Shown here in pieces: positions 63,301-64,000 of a DNA stretch of 64,000 nt. Source of the stretch: Metaphire vulgaris (Eukaryota > Annelida > Clitellata > Crassiclitellata > Megascolecidae). Each line of letters starts with the position of its first letter. Within the stretch, counting starts at the first letter, position 1. The stretch is taken from assembly GCA_018105865.1 (NCBI GenBank), contig CM030852.1, forward strand, positions 614,001 to 678,000. The letters run 5' to 3'. A program made the position numbers and the translations under genes. The notes under the pieces are model-generated. The model was not told the origin of the DNA and ran no database searches. It was given only the letters and a program-made list of their open reading frames with translations.

Positions 63301-63650
63301 ATTCCTTTATAGCCTTTCCTTTATAGCTTGACCGCTGGTCTCTGGCTTAGGGTAGTCCGTAAATGACGTAACGCGCCTAAGGGGGAAGGGTCAGGAAATT
63401 TGTTACGAAGTGTGACGAGGGCAAGAAGAAATGAAGGCGTGGGCAACTACCACCCCACCCCTCCCGGTCCTCCCCAAAGGAACTCATTATCGGGTTAGGG
63501 TTATGGAAACAGGTTATTGAGATCTCATCTCCTCATCACACTTCGTAACAAATTTCCTGACCCATACCCCTAGGCGCGTTACGTCATTCATGGACGACCC
63601 CTAAGCCCGAGACCAGCAATCAAGCTATAAAGGAAAGGCTATAAAGGAAT
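63301..63650. mobile_element. fold-back MITE with about 115-bp arms
   Basis: The left arm 63,301-63,415 and right arm 63,536-63,650 are near-perfect reverse complements: CTTTATAGCCTTTCCTTTAT against its mirror, GTAAATGACGTAACGCGCC against GGCGCGTTACGTCATTCATG. The loop is about 120 bp and the element has no coding frame. Confidence 0.88.
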
Positions 63651-63976
63651 CCAAAGGTATTTGTTCACATTGTTATTAACCCTTGAAACTTAACTTGGTG
63701 CTCAAACTACTGGAGCACAAAGTCCCAGGTGCGCAAACTACTGGTGTGCATACTAATGTAAACCATATTTAGTCAATGTCTTTATCTCATTTTACTTTCA
63801 ATCTATGAACTCTTCACAATGAGAAATTCTCAGTTATGATTTCACAAATCGATTCACCTCAGACAATTCAATAAGAAACCCATACGATAAGTAAAGCTGA
63901 CATCTGTCCGTCTGCCTGTCTTTCTGTCTGCCTGCCTGTCTGTCTCTCTTTAAAACCAAGGAATGGTAATAAACAT

Positions 63977-64000
63977 AGGCGGATTTTATTAAAGGCTAGG
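63977..64000 (+). mobile_element. left end of an ATAGGCGGATTT MITE, cut by the window edge
   Basis: ATAGGCGGATTTTATTAAAG repeats the terminus of the element at 10,517-10,687. Confidence 0.6.

Larger units (their letters stand above)
62891..63750. mobile_element. outer inverted-repeat element with GTGCGCACC-type ends
   Basis: Left GCGCACCTGTAGTATGCGCA, CCAAGTTAAGTTTCAACGG (to 62,954) is mirrored by CCTTGAAACTTAACTTGGTG and CCCAGGTGCGCAAACTACTG (63,681-63,742). It encloses a LINE 3' end and a fold-back element. Confidence 0.6.

Overview
The window is eukaryotic, animal nuclear DNA. It has large GT-AG introns, very many long microsatellites, CpG-rich patches and a dense load of small terminal-inverted-repeat transposons. 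The gene content (a betaglycan gene) together with the repeat style suggests a marine invertebrate, possibly a deuterostome. The species cannot be named from the sequence.

The main gene is a TGF-beta receptor type III (betaglycan, TGFBR3-like) gene on the minus strand. I could assemble 16 coding exons from the signal peptide (61,114) to the stop codon (16,125). All junctions are GT-AG, all splice phases agree, and the product is 791 residues. Domain order is signal peptide, two-part orphan domain, ZP-N, ZP-C, a transmembrane helix almost identical to vertebrate betaglycan, and a short Ser/Thr-rich tail. Intron 1 is about 29.6 kb and is filled largely by two giant tandem arrays.

A second minus-strand gene with three phase-compatible exons (8,162 down to about 2,394) encodes a protein I do not recognise. 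It starts beside a CpG-rich, GCC-repeat region that may be its promoter. At the left edge (3-1,782) lies the 3' part of a ZMYM1-like hAT transposase and the right end of its transposon.

Array 1 (34,485-44,776) is about 30 copies of a 330-350 bp satellite. It sits inside a larger unit (34,164-45,188) that has matching ends and is bracketed by TTAA, like a piggyBac element. Array 2 (46,519-60,813) is a composite repeat of 11 units of 0.9-1.56 kb. Each unit is (GAA)n, then a captured hAT MITE, then (TC)n/(TA)n, then 2-5 copies of a 203-bp subrepeat, ending in a telomere-like motif.

The remaining intergenic and intronic DNA holds at least five families of short hAT-type MITEs, several with perfect 8-bp target duplications. 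It also holds fold-back elements, LINE 3' ends, a tRNA-derived SINE, a 5S-rRNA-like stretch, a degenerate TTTAGG-rich tract and about 20 microsatellites. Most open frames across the repeats are by-products of low-complexity DNA and were not annotated.
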